NCBI GenBank assembly: GCA_019635735.1
Contig: JAHBYX010000002.1
Span: forward strand, 124,001-188,000
Direction of reading: 5' to 3'
From: Mesorhizobium sp.
GTDB lineage: Bacteria > Pseudomonadota > Alphaproteobacteria > Rhizobiales > Rhizobiaceae
Length of the DNA: 64,000 nt
The position numbers were made by a program, and so were the translations under genes. Within the stretch, counting starts at the first letter, position 1. Each line of letters begins with the position of its first letter. Of this stretch, positions 27,726-36,527 are shown piece by piece. The notes below the pieces were generated by a model. That model ran no database searches. It worked only from the letters and a program-made list of their open reading frames with translations, and was not told the DNA's origin.

Positions 27726-28949
27726 CTACTTCCAGGCCGGCTTCGGCAGGATGGCCGGTGCCGCGCCTTCCCGGTCGACCGGCGCAACGGCGACGAACTG
27801 GCCGCTCTGCCACTGGCCGCCGAACCACAGCTTGCGCAGCTGGTTGTCCTCGAGCTTGACCTCGCCGAGCACCGTCTGGAAGGTGCCGTTGGAGAGCTCG
27901 TCGGCCACCGCGTCCCGGTCGAGTCCCCGCCGCTTGATCGCCTCCTGCAGCATCTGCAGGCTGTTGTAGGTGATCACCGAGCCCCACAGGTCCGGCGCCT
28001 GGCCGGTCACCTCCTGGTGCCGCTTGCGATAGGCCGCGTTGGCCTCGTTCTTGGGGTCGATGCCGCCGAGGCTCATGATGCCTTCCGCGTTCGCGCCGTT
28101 CTTCTCGCCATAGACGGGGAAGCCGGTGCCGACGCCGAGATAGAGAATCTTGGGGTTGAACTTGGCGACCTGTGCCTGCTGCGTGATCGCGAAGGTCTCG
28201 GGCGGATAGGAGAATGCGACGAACGTGTCGGCCCCGCTGCCCGCCGCCTCGTTGATCATGGGCGTGAAGTCGGTCGTGCCGGCCGGATAGGTCACGTCGT
28301 AGACCACCTCGAAGCCGGCATCCTTGAACGAAGGCCGCGCCGCGGTGACCAGGTCGATGCCGAAGCCGTCGGCGACCGAGATCATGGCGATCTTCTTGTT
28401 GATCGTGCCCTCGCCGGCCGCCTTGGTCAGCAGGCCCGCCAGCGCCGACGTATAGTCGTGGCCGCCGCCGAGCAGCCAGTAGCTCTTCTTCCACCGCTTG
28501 ACGAATTCCGGCGCCTTGTCGGTGACCGCCGAGACGGCGAGTTGCGGATAGCCGAAGCGGTCGAACAGCGGCGCGACGGCGAGATTGAAGCCGGTGCCCC
28601 AGGGCGGCAGGATGAAGTCGACCTTGTCCTGCGTGGCCAGCCGCTCGATCGCCCGCACGACCTCTTCCGCCGACGAGCGGTCGTCGTATTCGACCACCTC
28701 GATCGGCAGTTTCTTGCCGTCCGGCATTTCGAGCCCGCCGGCGTCGTTCACCTCCTTCGCCCACAGCACGTAGTTCGGCAGCGTGGTGATGCCGGCGCCG
28801 CCGGAGTTCGGGCCGGTCTTGGAGATGGCATAGCCGATCTTGACCGACGTGCGGTCCTGCGCGGCAGAAGGCAGAGCGGCAATCACGGCGCCAAGCGCGA
28901 CCGACATGCCGAAATAACGCAGGGCGCGCCTGCGAGTCACAGTCGTCAT
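27726..28949 (-). CDS. LivK-like periplasmic substrate-binding protein
   Basis: A binding protein of 407 residues (type I fold, HAAT family). The N-terminus TRRRALRYFGMSVALGAVIA looks like a twin-arginine signal, unusual but not unique for this family. The mature part begins with the typical VKIGYAISKTGPNSGGAG and continues with the DDRSSAEEVVRAIERL element. The ATG at 28949 is chosen because GGGAGGA lies 7 bases upstream. Longer than LivK (about 350 residues), it groups by eye with aromatic-compound binders. First gene of the liv-ALDH-SDR unit. Confidence 0.85.
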   Translation of the reverse strand: MTTVTRRRALRYFGMSVALGAVIAALPSAAQDRTSVKIGYAISKTGPNSGGAGITTLPNYVLWAKEVNDAGGLEMPDGKKLPIEVVEYDDRSSAEEVVRAIERLATQDKVDFILPPWGTGFNLAVAPLFDRFGYPQLAVSAVTDKAPEFVKRWKKSYWLLGGGHDYTSALAGLLTKAAGEGTINKKIAMISVADGFGIDLVTAARPSFKDAGFEVVYDVTYPAGTTDFTPMINEAAGSGADTFVAFSYPPETFAITQQAQVAKFNPKILYLGVGTGFPVYGEKNGANAEGIMSLGGIDPKNEANAAYRKRHQEVTGQAPDLWGSVITYNSLQMLQEAIKRRGLDRDAVADELSNGTFQTVLGEVKLEDNQLRKLWFGGQWQSGQFVAVAPVDREGAAPAILPKPAWK

Positions 28950-29352
28950 GGAAAAGTCCTCCCGATCGGCGCGCTCTTCGGCGCGCATGGCGGACAATCC
29001 CATCTTCCTCCCGGAACCGTCCGATGAAGGTCAGGCTAGGGGCAGTTGACCGGGGGCGGAATAGACAATTTCGGAGAAGAATTGCATTTTACACGGGGCA
29101 CGCGGCGTTGCATCGGTCGGTCGTGTCGGGAGCCATTGGACGATGAAGTGTAAGGTTAGTCTCCTCGGGTCCGCCCTGAACGGCCTCCCGAAGGCGCTGA
29201 GAGGCGAGTACGCATACAGACCATCGTCCTCGCATCGCCCATGGCATTGCAATCGTGACCGGAATCGCTGCGACGGCAAGCGAATCCGGCGATGACTTGG
29301 TACGGATCCTTCCTCTTCCCAAGCAGGCTCCTCCCAAAGCCCTCATGCGGAG
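28950..29352. other. intergenic region between the liv operon start and soxD end
   Basis: A 403-base stretch without a convincing gene. It should contain the promoter of the minus-strand liv operon (toward 28950) and the 3' end of the sox transcript (toward 29352). No clear terminator hairpin, palindrome or RNA gene was recognised. Short frames here overlap one another and lack ribosome sites. Confidence 0.5.
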
Positions 29353-30477
29353 CTATTCAATGCCGGCCGCTGGCGCCTCGTCGTTCTCCGAGTCTTCAGG
29401 CGTGACGTCGAGAACTGCGGCGTGCATCGTGATCTCGGCCTTTCCGGGCTTGCAGTCCTTCATGCACGGCTCCTGGCCCGGCCGGCTGTGCGGCTCGGAG
29501 GATCGGTCGTCCTCGATGAAATTCGCCTCGTTCGGCAGCCTGATCGAGGCCAGGTTATCGTTCGAAAGCTCGAATTCCTCGTCGTCCACGACATCGTTCA
29601 GATAGAGGATGTAGGCGGTGAGGGCATAGATGTCGTCGTTGGACAGCGAACGCGCGTTCCCGAAGGGCATGGCTCGGCGGACATAGTCGTAGACGGTCGA
29701 GAGATACGGCCAGTAGGAGCCGATCGTCTTCTGGGGACGGTCCGCCTGCAATGTCCCCTGTCCGCCTGCAAGCACCGGCCAGCGATCGACCGCTTCGCCG
29801 AAGTCGCCGTGGCAGGAGGCGCAGTTCTCGTCATAGATGCCCATGCCCGTCGCGACCGTGCCGCGGCCCACGGGAAGCCCCTTGCCGTCGGGCCGCACGT
29901 CGATGTCCCACGCCGCTATTTCGTCCTCGCCGGCCAGGCGTCCGAGCCCGAACTTGAGCCCTTCGCCCCGGGCCGCGGCAGGCGCTGGCTGGACCGGCGC
30001 CTGTGGACCCGCGGGTGTTTGCGACGATGCCTCTGCCTTCTTCTCCGACGGCGCGGCGGCGCCGGCATCTGCGGACGTCTTGCTGCCGTCCGGCGCGAAC
30101 GTCGCCAGATAGGCGACGAGATTCGAAACCTCCTCGGGCTTCTTGATCCCGGCGAACGCCATCTTGGTGCCTTTCACCATGCCCTTGGGGTCGGCGAGAT
30201 AGGGAGCAAGCGTAGCCTCGTCCCAAACCAGCCCCTCGGCACCTTTCGTCGCCATCGCCGTCGAATATTTGTAGCCTTCAGCCGAGCCTGCCGGACGGCC
30301 GACGATGCCGTTCAGATGCGGCCCCACCTTGTTCTTGGCGTCGGGACCGACGGCATGGCAGGCCTTGCACTTGGCGAAGACGGCCTCGCCCAGGGCAGCG
30401 TCCTGGGCGGAGGCGAACCCGAGCGCGGCACCCATGAAGAGCGCCGCAAGGACCCCAGCTTCAGGAAATCTCGACAT
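29353..30477 (-). CDS. soxD: SoxD, diheme cytochrome c subunit of sulfane dehydrogenase
   Basis: A 374-residue periplasmic cytochrome with a signal peptide (LAALFMGAALGFASAQ). Two c-type heme sites are visible: CKACH near residue 37 and CASCH near residue 218, separated by a proline/alanine-rich linker. SoxD takes electrons from SoxC during oxidation of SoxY-bound sulfane sulfur and passes them to cytochrome c. Its start lies 17 bases inside soxC. The acidic tail (EDSENDEAPA) is long. It is the last gene of the sox transcript. Confidence 0.93.
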   Translation of the reverse strand: MSRFPEAGVLAALFMGAALGFASAQDAALGEAVFAKCKACHAVGPDAKNKVGPHLNGIVGRPAGSAEGYKYSTAMATKGAEGLVWDEATLAPYLADPKGMVKGTKMAFAGIKKPEEVSNLVAYLATFAPDGSKTSADAGAAAPSEKKAEASSQTPAGPQAPVQPAPAAARGEGLKFGLGRLAGEDEIAAWDIDVRPDGKGLPVGRGTVATGMGIYDENCASCHGDFGEAVDRWPVLAGGQGTLQADRPQKTIGSYWPYLSTVYDYVRRAMPFGNARSLSNDDIYALTAYILYLNDVVDDEEFELSNDNLASIRLPNEANFIEDDRSSEPHSRPGQEPCMKDCKPGKAEITMHAAVLDVTPEDSENDEAPAAGIE

Positions 30478-31723
30478 TCTCGATCACCCCGTCCTTGTTT
30501 ACGTGCCAGGTCTGTATGCCGTTGTTGTGGTAGATGGAGTTGGATCCGCGCGCGGCGCGCAGGTCGTCCTTGGTCGGCTGGACGATCCCGTCGGAGTCGA
30601 TCGCGCGGGACTGAAGGAAAAGCTCGGAACCGTCCCAGTCGAACTCGTAATAGAAGCGATGGAGAGCCTTGGGCAGGCTCGGTCCGTCGATCCGCGCGGT
30701 CTGCCAGTTGCGGCCGCCATCGATCGACACGTCGACCCGCTTGATGGTTCCGTTTCCGGACCATGCCAGTCCGGCGACGACGAGCGGACCCCTGCCATGC
30801 GTGATCGGAGCCTGTGGGCTGGGATTGGTGATCACCGACTTGACGTCCATGGCGAAGGTGAACCGGCGCGCTTTTCCGCTCGGCAGGAGATCGGTGTATT
30901 TCGACGTCTCCTCGCGCTGCTGCCAGGGCTGGTCGCCGATCTCGAGCCGGCGCAGCCACTTGATCCACATGTTGCCTTCGAAGCCCGGCACGACGAGGCG
31001 CAACGGATAGCCCTGTTCGGGCCGCAGCGCCTCGCCGTTCATGCCGAAGGCGACCATGCAATCGTCGAGGGCCTTGTCGAGGGGTATCGATCGCGTCATC
31101 GAAGAAGCGTCGGCGCCTTCCGCGAGCAGCCACTTGCCTTCCGGCCTCACGCCGGCCTCTTCGAGCAGGGTCTTGAGGCGGACGCCGGTATACATCACGC
31201 AGTGCAGCATGCCGTGCGTGAACTGGCAGCCGTTGAGCTGGGCGCCACGCCATTCCATGCCGGAATTCGCCGCGCATTCCAGGAAGTAGACCTTGTTCTC
31301 GCGGGGGAAGCGCTTGATGTCGGCCATCGTGAAGACGAGCGGCTTCTCGACCATGCCGTTGATCATCAGGCGATGATCCTTCGGGTCGATCTCGGCTATG
31401 CCTGCATGGTGGCGTTCGAAGCACAGGCCGCTCGGGGTGATGATTCCTTCCAGTTCGTGAAGCGGCGTGAAGTTAATAGAGGATACCACGTCCGAGGTGA
31501 GCCACGGTACGTTCTTGCGCACGACATGGGCCTCGAACTGGGACGGCGTCCCGTAGGGCCGCGCATCGACGCCTTCACCGGAGTAGCGGTTCCAGTCCTG
31601 GACCTCGGTGATGACCTGTTCGCCGGCTGCGGCACTTCCAGCCGCGAGCGCCGCACCGGCGGCCAGTCCTCCCTTGAGAAAAGCGCGCCGCGAAGCGGCG
31701 CCAGGTCGCGCAGAATTCGTCAT
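30461..31723 (-). CDS. soxC: SoxC, molybdenum subunit of sulfane dehydrogenase
   Basis: About 420 residues of the sulfite oxidase family. A Tat signal (SRRAFLKGGLAAGAALAAG) agrees with export of a cofactor-loaded enzyme. The molybdenum-ligand cysteine is in YFLECAANSGMEW, and the C-terminal dimerisation domain (VDVSIDGGRNWQTARI) is complete. With SoxD it oxidises sulfane sulfur on SoxY, releasing six electrons. The ATG at 31723 has GGGAGGAG just upstream and is preferred to the ATG at 31744. Presence of SoxCD means thiosulfate can be fully oxidised in the periplasm without stored sulfur. Confidence 0.95.
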   Translation of the reverse strand: MTNSARPGAASRRAFLKGGLAAGAALAAGSAAAGEQVITEVQDWNRYSGEGVDARPYGTPSQFEAHVVRKNVPWLTSDVVSSINFTPLHELEGIITPSGLCFERHHAGIAEIDPKDHRLMINGMVEKPLVFTMADIKRFPRENKVYFLECAANSGMEWRGAQLNGCQFTHGMLHCVMYTGVRLKTLLEEAGVRPEGKWLLAEGADASSMTRSIPLDKALDDCMVAFGMNGEALRPEQGYPLRLVVPGFEGNMWIKWLRRLEIGDQPWQQREETSKYTDLLPSGKARRFTFAMDVKSVITNPSPQAPITHGRGPLVVAGLAWSGNGTIKRVDVSIDGGRNWQTARIDGPSLPKALHRFYYEFDWDGSELFLQSRAIDSDGIVQPTKDDLRAARGSNSIYHNNGIQTWHVNKDGVIENVEIS

Positions 31724-31751
31724 CGGCTCCTCCCGAGACTCCAATCAATAG

Positions 31752-31774
31752 TTATATATGAATAATTATATGTA
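31752..31774 (-). promoter_or_regulatory. AT-rich operator-like element between soxB and soxC
   Basis: In the 108-base gap between the soxB stop and the soxC start, an isolated AT-rich patch reads ATTATTCATATATAA on the minus strand, amid GC-rich DNA. The ATTCATAT core resembles the palindromic element upstream of soxX. It may be an internal promoter or SoxR site for soxCD. Evidence is composition and partial similarity only. Confidence 0.35.
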
Positions 31775-31831
31775 TCAGACACACAGTCAACCGCTTTATC
31801 CGCCGGGTGCAAATTCCGCCAGACAATGCGG

Positions 31832-33532
31832 TCAGAGGATGACCTGGACCGTCCGTTCGTCGGGCACGGCGACCGTCTGCTTGCCGGATATGTAGCCTTC
31901 CATCAGATCGTAGATCGCAGGCCCCTCCACCCCCTCGTTCACCGATGCCCAGCCGCCCACGACATAGGTCTTGGCCGGGTCGATCGCCTCGCCGGTTGCG
32001 GTCAGCTTCATGTCGGAGATGCGGCTGCCTATGCTCGCGTTGACGGAACAGGTGTAGGTCATGCCTCCGACTCGGACCATGTCGCCGCCCTGCTGGAGGA
32101 AGGGGTCCGGGTTGAAGAGGTTGTCGCAGACGTCCTCGAGAACGTCCTTCAACTGCGCGCCCGTCATCTCGTTGCGGTAGACCGCCGGATAGCTCATCGA
32201 CGTCTCCGTGTAGAGGTCGTCGATGGTGATGTCCTGTCCGGGCAGCAAGGTCGTTCCCCAGCGGAAGCCCGGCGAGAGGGCAATCTGGGTGTCCCGCGCC
32301 TCGATGATGCCCTGGCAGATCAGATCGTCCCAGGTGCCGTTGAAATTGCCGCGACGATAGAGCAGCGTCTCCGTCCGGCCGATCACGCGCGAGACCTCGT
32401 CCTTGTACGGCGCCCTCACCTCGTCGATCTTCGCCGCCATCTCGGCATCGGGCGCGATCACGTCGGAAAAGACCGGGATCAGGTTCGAACTGTAGCCGGT
32501 GACCTTGCCGCCGGAGATTTCGAGGTCGATGCGTCCGAGATACTTGCCGTGCGACCCCGAGGACAGGATCAGCGTGTTCTCCACCTGAACCGCGCAAGGC
32601 ACCGCGTCGTGGGTATGGCCGGTGAGAATCACGTCGATCCCCTTCACGACGGTGGAGAGCTTGCGGTCGACGTCGAAGCCGTTGTGGGAGATCAGCACCA
32701 CGACTTCCGCGCCGTCGGCGCGCGCGGCGTCGACGTTCGCCTGCAGCACGTCGGGCCGGATGCCGAACGACCATTTCGGAAACATCCAGCGCGGATTGGC
32801 GATCGGCGTGTAAGGCATCGCCTGGCCGATGACGGCGACCTTGACACCGCCCTTCTCGAACATGGCCGTGTTGTCGAAAGCCGGCTCGTCCCACTCCGAA
32901 TCGAAGATGTTCGAGGCGAGGAAGGGATAGCCGAGGCTCTCCTTGATCTCGAGAAACCGCTCCTCGCCGAGCGTGAACTCCCAATGTCCCGTCATTGCAT
33001 CGGGCTTGAGCAGTTTCATGCAGTCGACCATGTCCTGGCCGTTCGTTTTCAACGCCGTGTAGGATCCCTGCCAGGTGTCGCCGCCGTCGAGGAAGAGCAC
33101 CTTGTCCTCACCGCGCTCGGCGCGGATCGCCTTGACGAGCGTAGCCGTCCGGTCGAGACCACCAAGGCGCCCGTAGGCCTTGGCCAGATCGACATAGTCC
33201 AGGAAGGTGTGGGCATAGGCATAGGGGGAGCCCCGCTCGATGCCGAACGTCTTCAGGAACTCCTCACCGACGAGATGCGGCGGGATGCCAGCGAAGGCTC
33301 CGACGCCGATATTGGTATCCGGCGGACGGAAATAGATCGGCTTCAGTTGGGCATGAACGTCGGTGAAATGCAGGAGCGTGATCTGCCCCTTCGAGTCGAA
33401 CCGGAGAAGATCGTCCTGGGTCAGCTTCTGCTGCGCGAGTGCACGCGAGGGGCTTCCGAGCAGCCCGGCTGTGCCAAACACGGCGCCGGCACTCACCGCG
33501 AACTGAAGGAAATCCCGTCTCGTATAGCTCAT
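31832..33532 (-). CDS. soxB: SoxB, SoxYZ thiosulfohydrolase
   Basis: A 566-residue periplasmic di-manganese hydrolase that removes the sulfone group from SoxY as sulfate. It has a Tat signal (TRRDFLQFAVSAGAVFG). The metallophosphatase core shows LLHFTDVHAQL, LFLDGGDTWQGS, MTGHWEF and ILTGHTHDA; the second domain resembles 5'-nucleotidases. MTGHWEF contains the family histidine in place of the NH(E/D) pair. Full length. It precedes soxC with a gap of 108 bases. Confidence 0.97.
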   Translation of the reverse strand: MSYTRRDFLQFAVSAGAVFGTAGLLGSPSRALAQQKLTQDDLLRFDSKGQITLLHFTDVHAQLKPIYFRPPDTNIGVGAFAGIPPHLVGEEFLKTFGIERGSPYAYAHTFLDYVDLAKAYGRLGGLDRTATLVKAIRAERGEDKVLFLDGGDTWQGSYTALKTNGQDMVDCMKLLKPDAMTGHWEFTLGEERFLEIKESLGYPFLASNIFDSEWDEPAFDNTAMFEKGGVKVAVIGQAMPYTPIANPRWMFPKWSFGIRPDVLQANVDAARADGAEVVVLISHNGFDVDRKLSTVVKGIDVILTGHTHDAVPCAVQVENTLILSSGSHGKYLGRIDLEISGGKVTGYSSNLIPVFSDVIAPDAEMAAKIDEVRAPYKDEVSRVIGRTETLLYRRGNFNGTWDDLICQGIIEARDTQIALSPGFRWGTTLLPGQDITIDDLYTETSMSYPAVYRNEMTGAQLKDVLEDVCDNLFNPDPFLQQGGDMVRVGGMTYTCSVNASIGSRISDMKLTATGEAIDPAKTYVVGGWASVNEGVEGPAIYDLMEGYISGKQTVAVPDERTVQVIL

Positions 33533-33617
33533 GCTGCGAACTCCGCGAATGAGTAGGGCGCAGAAACCCGGCCGGCGGCTCGCCGCCGCCGGCTGCGGAC
33601 TAGCCCCGCACCGGATT

Positions 33618-34478
33618 CTACTGGCGCACCGACGGTGTCTCGACGGACAGACCGGTTCCCCGCCAGGTCACGTAGACCTCGAGCGCCATCAGTTCGTCGG
33701 AAAACGCCTTCGGCATCTCCGCCCTCGTGTCGCGAATGCAGCCGCGGAACCGGTTATGCAGCGACACCATTCCGGCGGTGTTGAAGCGATAGGTCGGGAA
33801 GCCGTTGACCTGGCCCTGGCTGAGATGGTCGGCGCGGATATATTTGCCCATCGCGCCCTCGTGGCAGGAGGCGCAGGCGAAGTTCAACTGCCCGGTGCGG
33901 GTATAGTAGGCTTCTTTGCCCTTGTCCCACCAGGTCTGCATGTCGCCTTGCGACAGGTCGATCTTGACCGGCGTGCCGAGCGACTGATGCTTGATATAGG
34001 TGGTCAGCGCGACTTGGTCCGCGTCGTCGAACTTGTACGGCTCGGCGCCCATGTTCTCGACACGGCACTTGTCGATCTGAAGCTCGACGTTCAACGGCTT
34101 GTTCGATTTCGCATCCCATTTCGGATAGCTGGCGCCGACGCCCTTCATGCTCTCGGCCGCGTCGTTGTGGCAGGATGCGCATGACTTGCCCATCGTCCCT
34201 TCGACGGTGCCCCAGATCTCCGCGCCGCGTTCGACGGCGAACATGCCCGGATTGGCGAACGATTCCGCCTCGGTCGCGCGCGTCTCCGCCTCGCGGAACA
34301 GCCAGCCCGAAAGCACCTCCTCGAAGGGATGCCCCTCCGGCGCCGGAGCCTTGGTGATCATAGGAACCCCGTCGATCTCAAGCGTGTCATCGACGGGATC
34401 GGCCATGGCAGTGGCGATGGCAAGTCCCGTGAGGACCACGCAGGCGGCGGTTCCCGTAAGCAGCTTCAGTCTTTCCAC
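33618..34478 (-). CDS. soxA: SoxA, diheme subunit of SoxAX
   Basis: A 286-residue periplasmic cytochrome with signal peptide (TAACVVLTGLAIATAMA). Two heme sites are present, CASCHND and CASCHEG, so this is the diheme type of SoxA. The active-site cysteine that becomes a persulfide ligand is in FRGCIRDTRAEM. SoxAX joins thiosulfate oxidatively to the SoxY cysteine. It lies in the order X-Y-Z-A-B. Confidence 0.95.
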   Translation of the reverse strand: MERLKLLTGTAACVVLTGLAIATAMADPVDDTLEIDGVPMITKAPAPEGHPFEEVLSGWLFREAETRATEAESFANPGMFAVERGAEIWGTVEGTMGKSCASCHNDAAESMKGVGASYPKWDAKSNKPLNVELQIDKCRVENMGAEPYKFDDADQVALTTYIKHQSLGTPVKIDLSQGDMQTWWDKGKEAYYTRTGQLNFACASCHEGAMGKYIRADHLSQGQVNGFPTYRFNTAGMVSLHNRFRGCIRDTRAEMPKAFSDELMALEVYVTWRGTGLSVETPSVRQ

Positions 34479-34524
34479 GCTCGTCCTCCCGGCTCGATCG
34501 CGACCCCTCCGTCGCGGACCTGGC

Positions 34525-34854
34525 TCAGTTCACTTCGATCTTCTGCTCGTCGGTGTAGATCGAGCCGTCGTCGTCCACCCAGGTGAACTTGAACGTGCCG
34601 CTCTCCGGCACCTTCGCGCTGAACTCGAAATATGGATTGGCCGAAATCGCCGGGTCGAGATCGCAGGAGAACACCGGCTGTCCGTTGAACTCGCAAGCGA
34701 ACTTGTTGATGATCTTGCGGGGGATCGGCTTGCCTTCCTTGTCCTTTCGCTGGCCGGATTCCATGTCGTGGCTGATCAGCGTCTTCAGGACGATCACCTC
34801 GCCGGCCTTCGCCGACTTGGGAACCTTCACGCGTGGCTTCGGGGTCGCTGCCAT
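34525..34854 (-). CDS. soxZ: SoxZ, sulfur-carrier complex subunit
   Basis: A 109-residue beta-sandwich protein without its own signal peptide, as usual; it is exported together with SoxY. The family opening PRVKVPKSAKAGEVIVLKTL and the HDMESGQRKD segment are visible. It holds the SoxY carrier arm and contacts the enzymes of the cycle. Confidence 0.95.
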   Translation of the reverse strand: MAATPKPRVKVPKSAKAGEVIVLKTLISHDMESGQRKDKEGKPIPRKIINKFACEFNGQPVFSCDLDPAISANPYFEFSAKVPESGTFKFTWVDDDGSIYTDEQKIEVN

Positions 34855-34883
34855 TGTCCTATTTCCCTTATCCGAAGGTCCGA

Positions 34884-35339
34884 TCAGCCGCCGCAGCCGC
34901 CGATCGTCACCTTGACTTCCTTCTTGTCCATGTAGACGGAACCGTCCGCCATCTTGGCCAGCGCAATGACGTTCTGCGTCTTCGCCAGCCGCATCCGGGT
35001 AGTCGCCGCGGCGGTTCCCGACAGCGCCGTGAAATGGAACGTCGCCACCTCGGGACGCGGATTGCCGTCGGCCAGGATCATCACCGAGGCCACCATATCG
35101 CCGTCCGTCATGGCACTCTCGACGCTGATCGCGATCGGAACCGTGTTGCCGTTCTCGGCGATATCGGGCGCCGTCAGCTTGATCTTGCCGGCCTGAGGCT
35201 CCTTGCCGCCGGCGAAGTCGGCAATCAGCTTGGTTGTGTCTTCCGCGGCGGCGAATGCCGGCCGGGGAACCAGCTGCAGCGCGGGAAAGGCAGCCGCTCC
35301 GGCAAACAGAGCAAGCGCCCGGCGTCTCGTCAGCGTCAT
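34884..35339 (-). CDS. soxY: SoxY, sulfur-carrier protein
   Basis: A 151-residue carrier with Tat signal (TRRRALALFAGAAAF). It ends in the swinging arm VTIGGCGG, whose cysteine covalently carries the sulfur intermediates of the Sox cycle. The ATG at 35339 is preferred to the one at 35351 because GGAGG lies 5 bases before it and the twin arginine then sits near the N-terminus. Confidence 0.96.
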   Translation of the reverse strand: MTLTRRRALALFAGAAAFPALQLVPRPAFAAAEDTTKLIADFAGGKEPQAGKIKLTAPDIAENGNTVPIAISVESAMTDGDMVASVMILADGNPRPEVATFHFTALSGTAAATTRMRLAKTQNVIALAKMADGSVYMDKKEVKVTIGGCGG

Positions 35340-35356
35340 GCGAACCTCCATCTCTT

Positions 35357-35812
35357 CTATTCCTTGAGGGTCGCGAGATACGCGACCACGTCCTCGACCT
35401 GCTGCGCCGTGAGGATGGTCTTGCCGACCAGATCCTTGCGCGGATTCTTGCCGACGTTCAGGCTGTAGAAGCCCGGCATCATGGTGTCGGGATTGAGCGC
35501 CTGCTTTGAATCGACGACGATCGCGCGCAGCTGTTCAACCGACCAGCGGTCGGCGGCTCCGTCCAGCGACGGCGCGACGTCGCCGTGAAACTGCTCCTTG
35601 GAAAGCGACTTGACGGCGTGGCAGGCGAGACAGTTGCCGAGACCCCGGTTTGCGAGCGTCTTGGCGCCCTCTTCCGGATTGCCCGGCGCACCCGTGAGCG
35701 ACGCCGTAACCTTCATGTCTTCGAACTTTACATCGCCAGGGGCGATCTCTCCCGCAGACGCTCCGCCGGCGAACGCGACAGCGATCGCCAACGCGGCCAT
35801 GAACCGCTCCAT
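35357..35812 (-). CDS. soxX: SoxX, monoheme subunit of SoxAX
   Basis: A 151-residue cytochrome with a signal peptide (MERFMAALAIAVAFAGGASA) and one heme site in NCLACHAV; the methionine in DTMMPGFYS is a probable axial ligand. It transfers electrons from SoxA. It is the first gene of soxXYZABCD, with an operator-like palindrome 75 bases upstream of the start. Confidence 0.94.
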   Translation of the reverse strand: MERFMAALAIAVAFAGGASAGEIAPGDVKFEDMKVTASLTGAPGNPEEGAKTLANRGLGNCLACHAVKSLSKEQFHGDVAPSLDGAADRWSVEQLRAIVVDSKQALNPDTMMPGFYSLNVGKNPRKDLVGKTILTAQQVEDVVAYLATLKE

Positions 35813-35886
35813 CCCGATGCTCCTCCGTGCCTTTCGGTCTGCCCGACCGACTCCTCGTTTGTGACGTTAACTCGCAAGCGAGAGGC

Positions 35887-35907
35887 ATTCAATATAAAAA
35901 TATGAAT
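35887..35907. promoter_or_regulatory. SoxR operator-like palindrome in the soxW-soxX gap
   Basis: Near-palindrome with arms ATTCAATAT and ATATGAAT around four A residues, in the 106-base soxW-soxX spacer, upstream of soxX. Work on Pseudaminobacter placed binding of the ArsR-type SoxR in the corresponding soxWX and soxSV spacers. AT-rich inverted repeats are typical of BigR/SqrR/SoxR sites. The assignment is by position and shape. Confidence 0.55.
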
Positions 35908-35918
35908 TTCTGCATGTA

Positions 35919-36518
35919 TTAATTCTCGCCCTCACCGAGGCGCCCTGCGGCACGCAGTTCGTTGATGATGCGCGCGTGGTAGTGCTGGAAATGTTCTCCC
36001 GACACGTAGCCCTTTTCGTTCACCCATCGGAACATGTTGAGGAAGGTCCACTTGCCGAATGCGCCCGGCATGGTCGCAACCGCGGCCTCCGCCACCGTCT
36101 TGCCCTCCGGCGCCTCCTCAGGAAGGAAGACGATCGTCGGCGTGAACACGTAGCCCCATTTCCGCGCTGCGGTCTTCTCGGTCAGCACCTCGCCGTCGAG
36201 GTCCGTCACCTCCTCGTCGCCGAACATGTTGTACTGCACCACCATGAAATGCTCGCGGATGTAGTCGGCCACCTCCGGATCGGCGAGCAACTCCTCATGC
36301 ATCTGGCGACAGTAGATGCAGCCGCGCTGCTCGATCGTTATTGCAAGCCGCTTGCCCTCGGCCCTCGCCTGGGCGATGTCCTCGGCGATGTCGCGGAAGG
36401 TGATCGTGAACCACGGCTGCTTGTGCAGTCCGTCCTCGCCGATTTCGACAGCGGTTGCCACTCGGGGGATTGCAAGCGCCAGCAGCGACAGCCACAGGGC
36501 GGTGACAAAGCGGATCAT
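35919..36518 (-). CDS. soxW: SoxW, periplasmic thioredoxin
   Basis: A 199-residue secreted thioredoxin-fold protein (signal peptide TALWLSLLALAIPRVATA). The redox motif is GCIYCRQM, and the cis-proline is in VFTPTIVFLP. It receives electrons from SoxV and is thought to keep the SoxY cysteine reduced. It starts 9 bases after the soxV stop. Confidence 0.88.
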   Translation of the reverse strand: MIRFVTALWLSLLALAIPRVATAVEIGEDGLHKQPWFTITFRDIAEDIAQARAEGKRLAITIEQRGCIYCRQMHEELLADPEVADYIREHFMVVQYNMFGDEEVTDLDGEVLTEKTAARKWGYVFTPTIVFLPEEAPEGKTVAEAAVATMPGAFGKWTFLNMFRWVNEKGYVSGEHFQHYHARIINELRAAGRLGEGEN

Positions 36519-36527
36519 GGCATCCTC

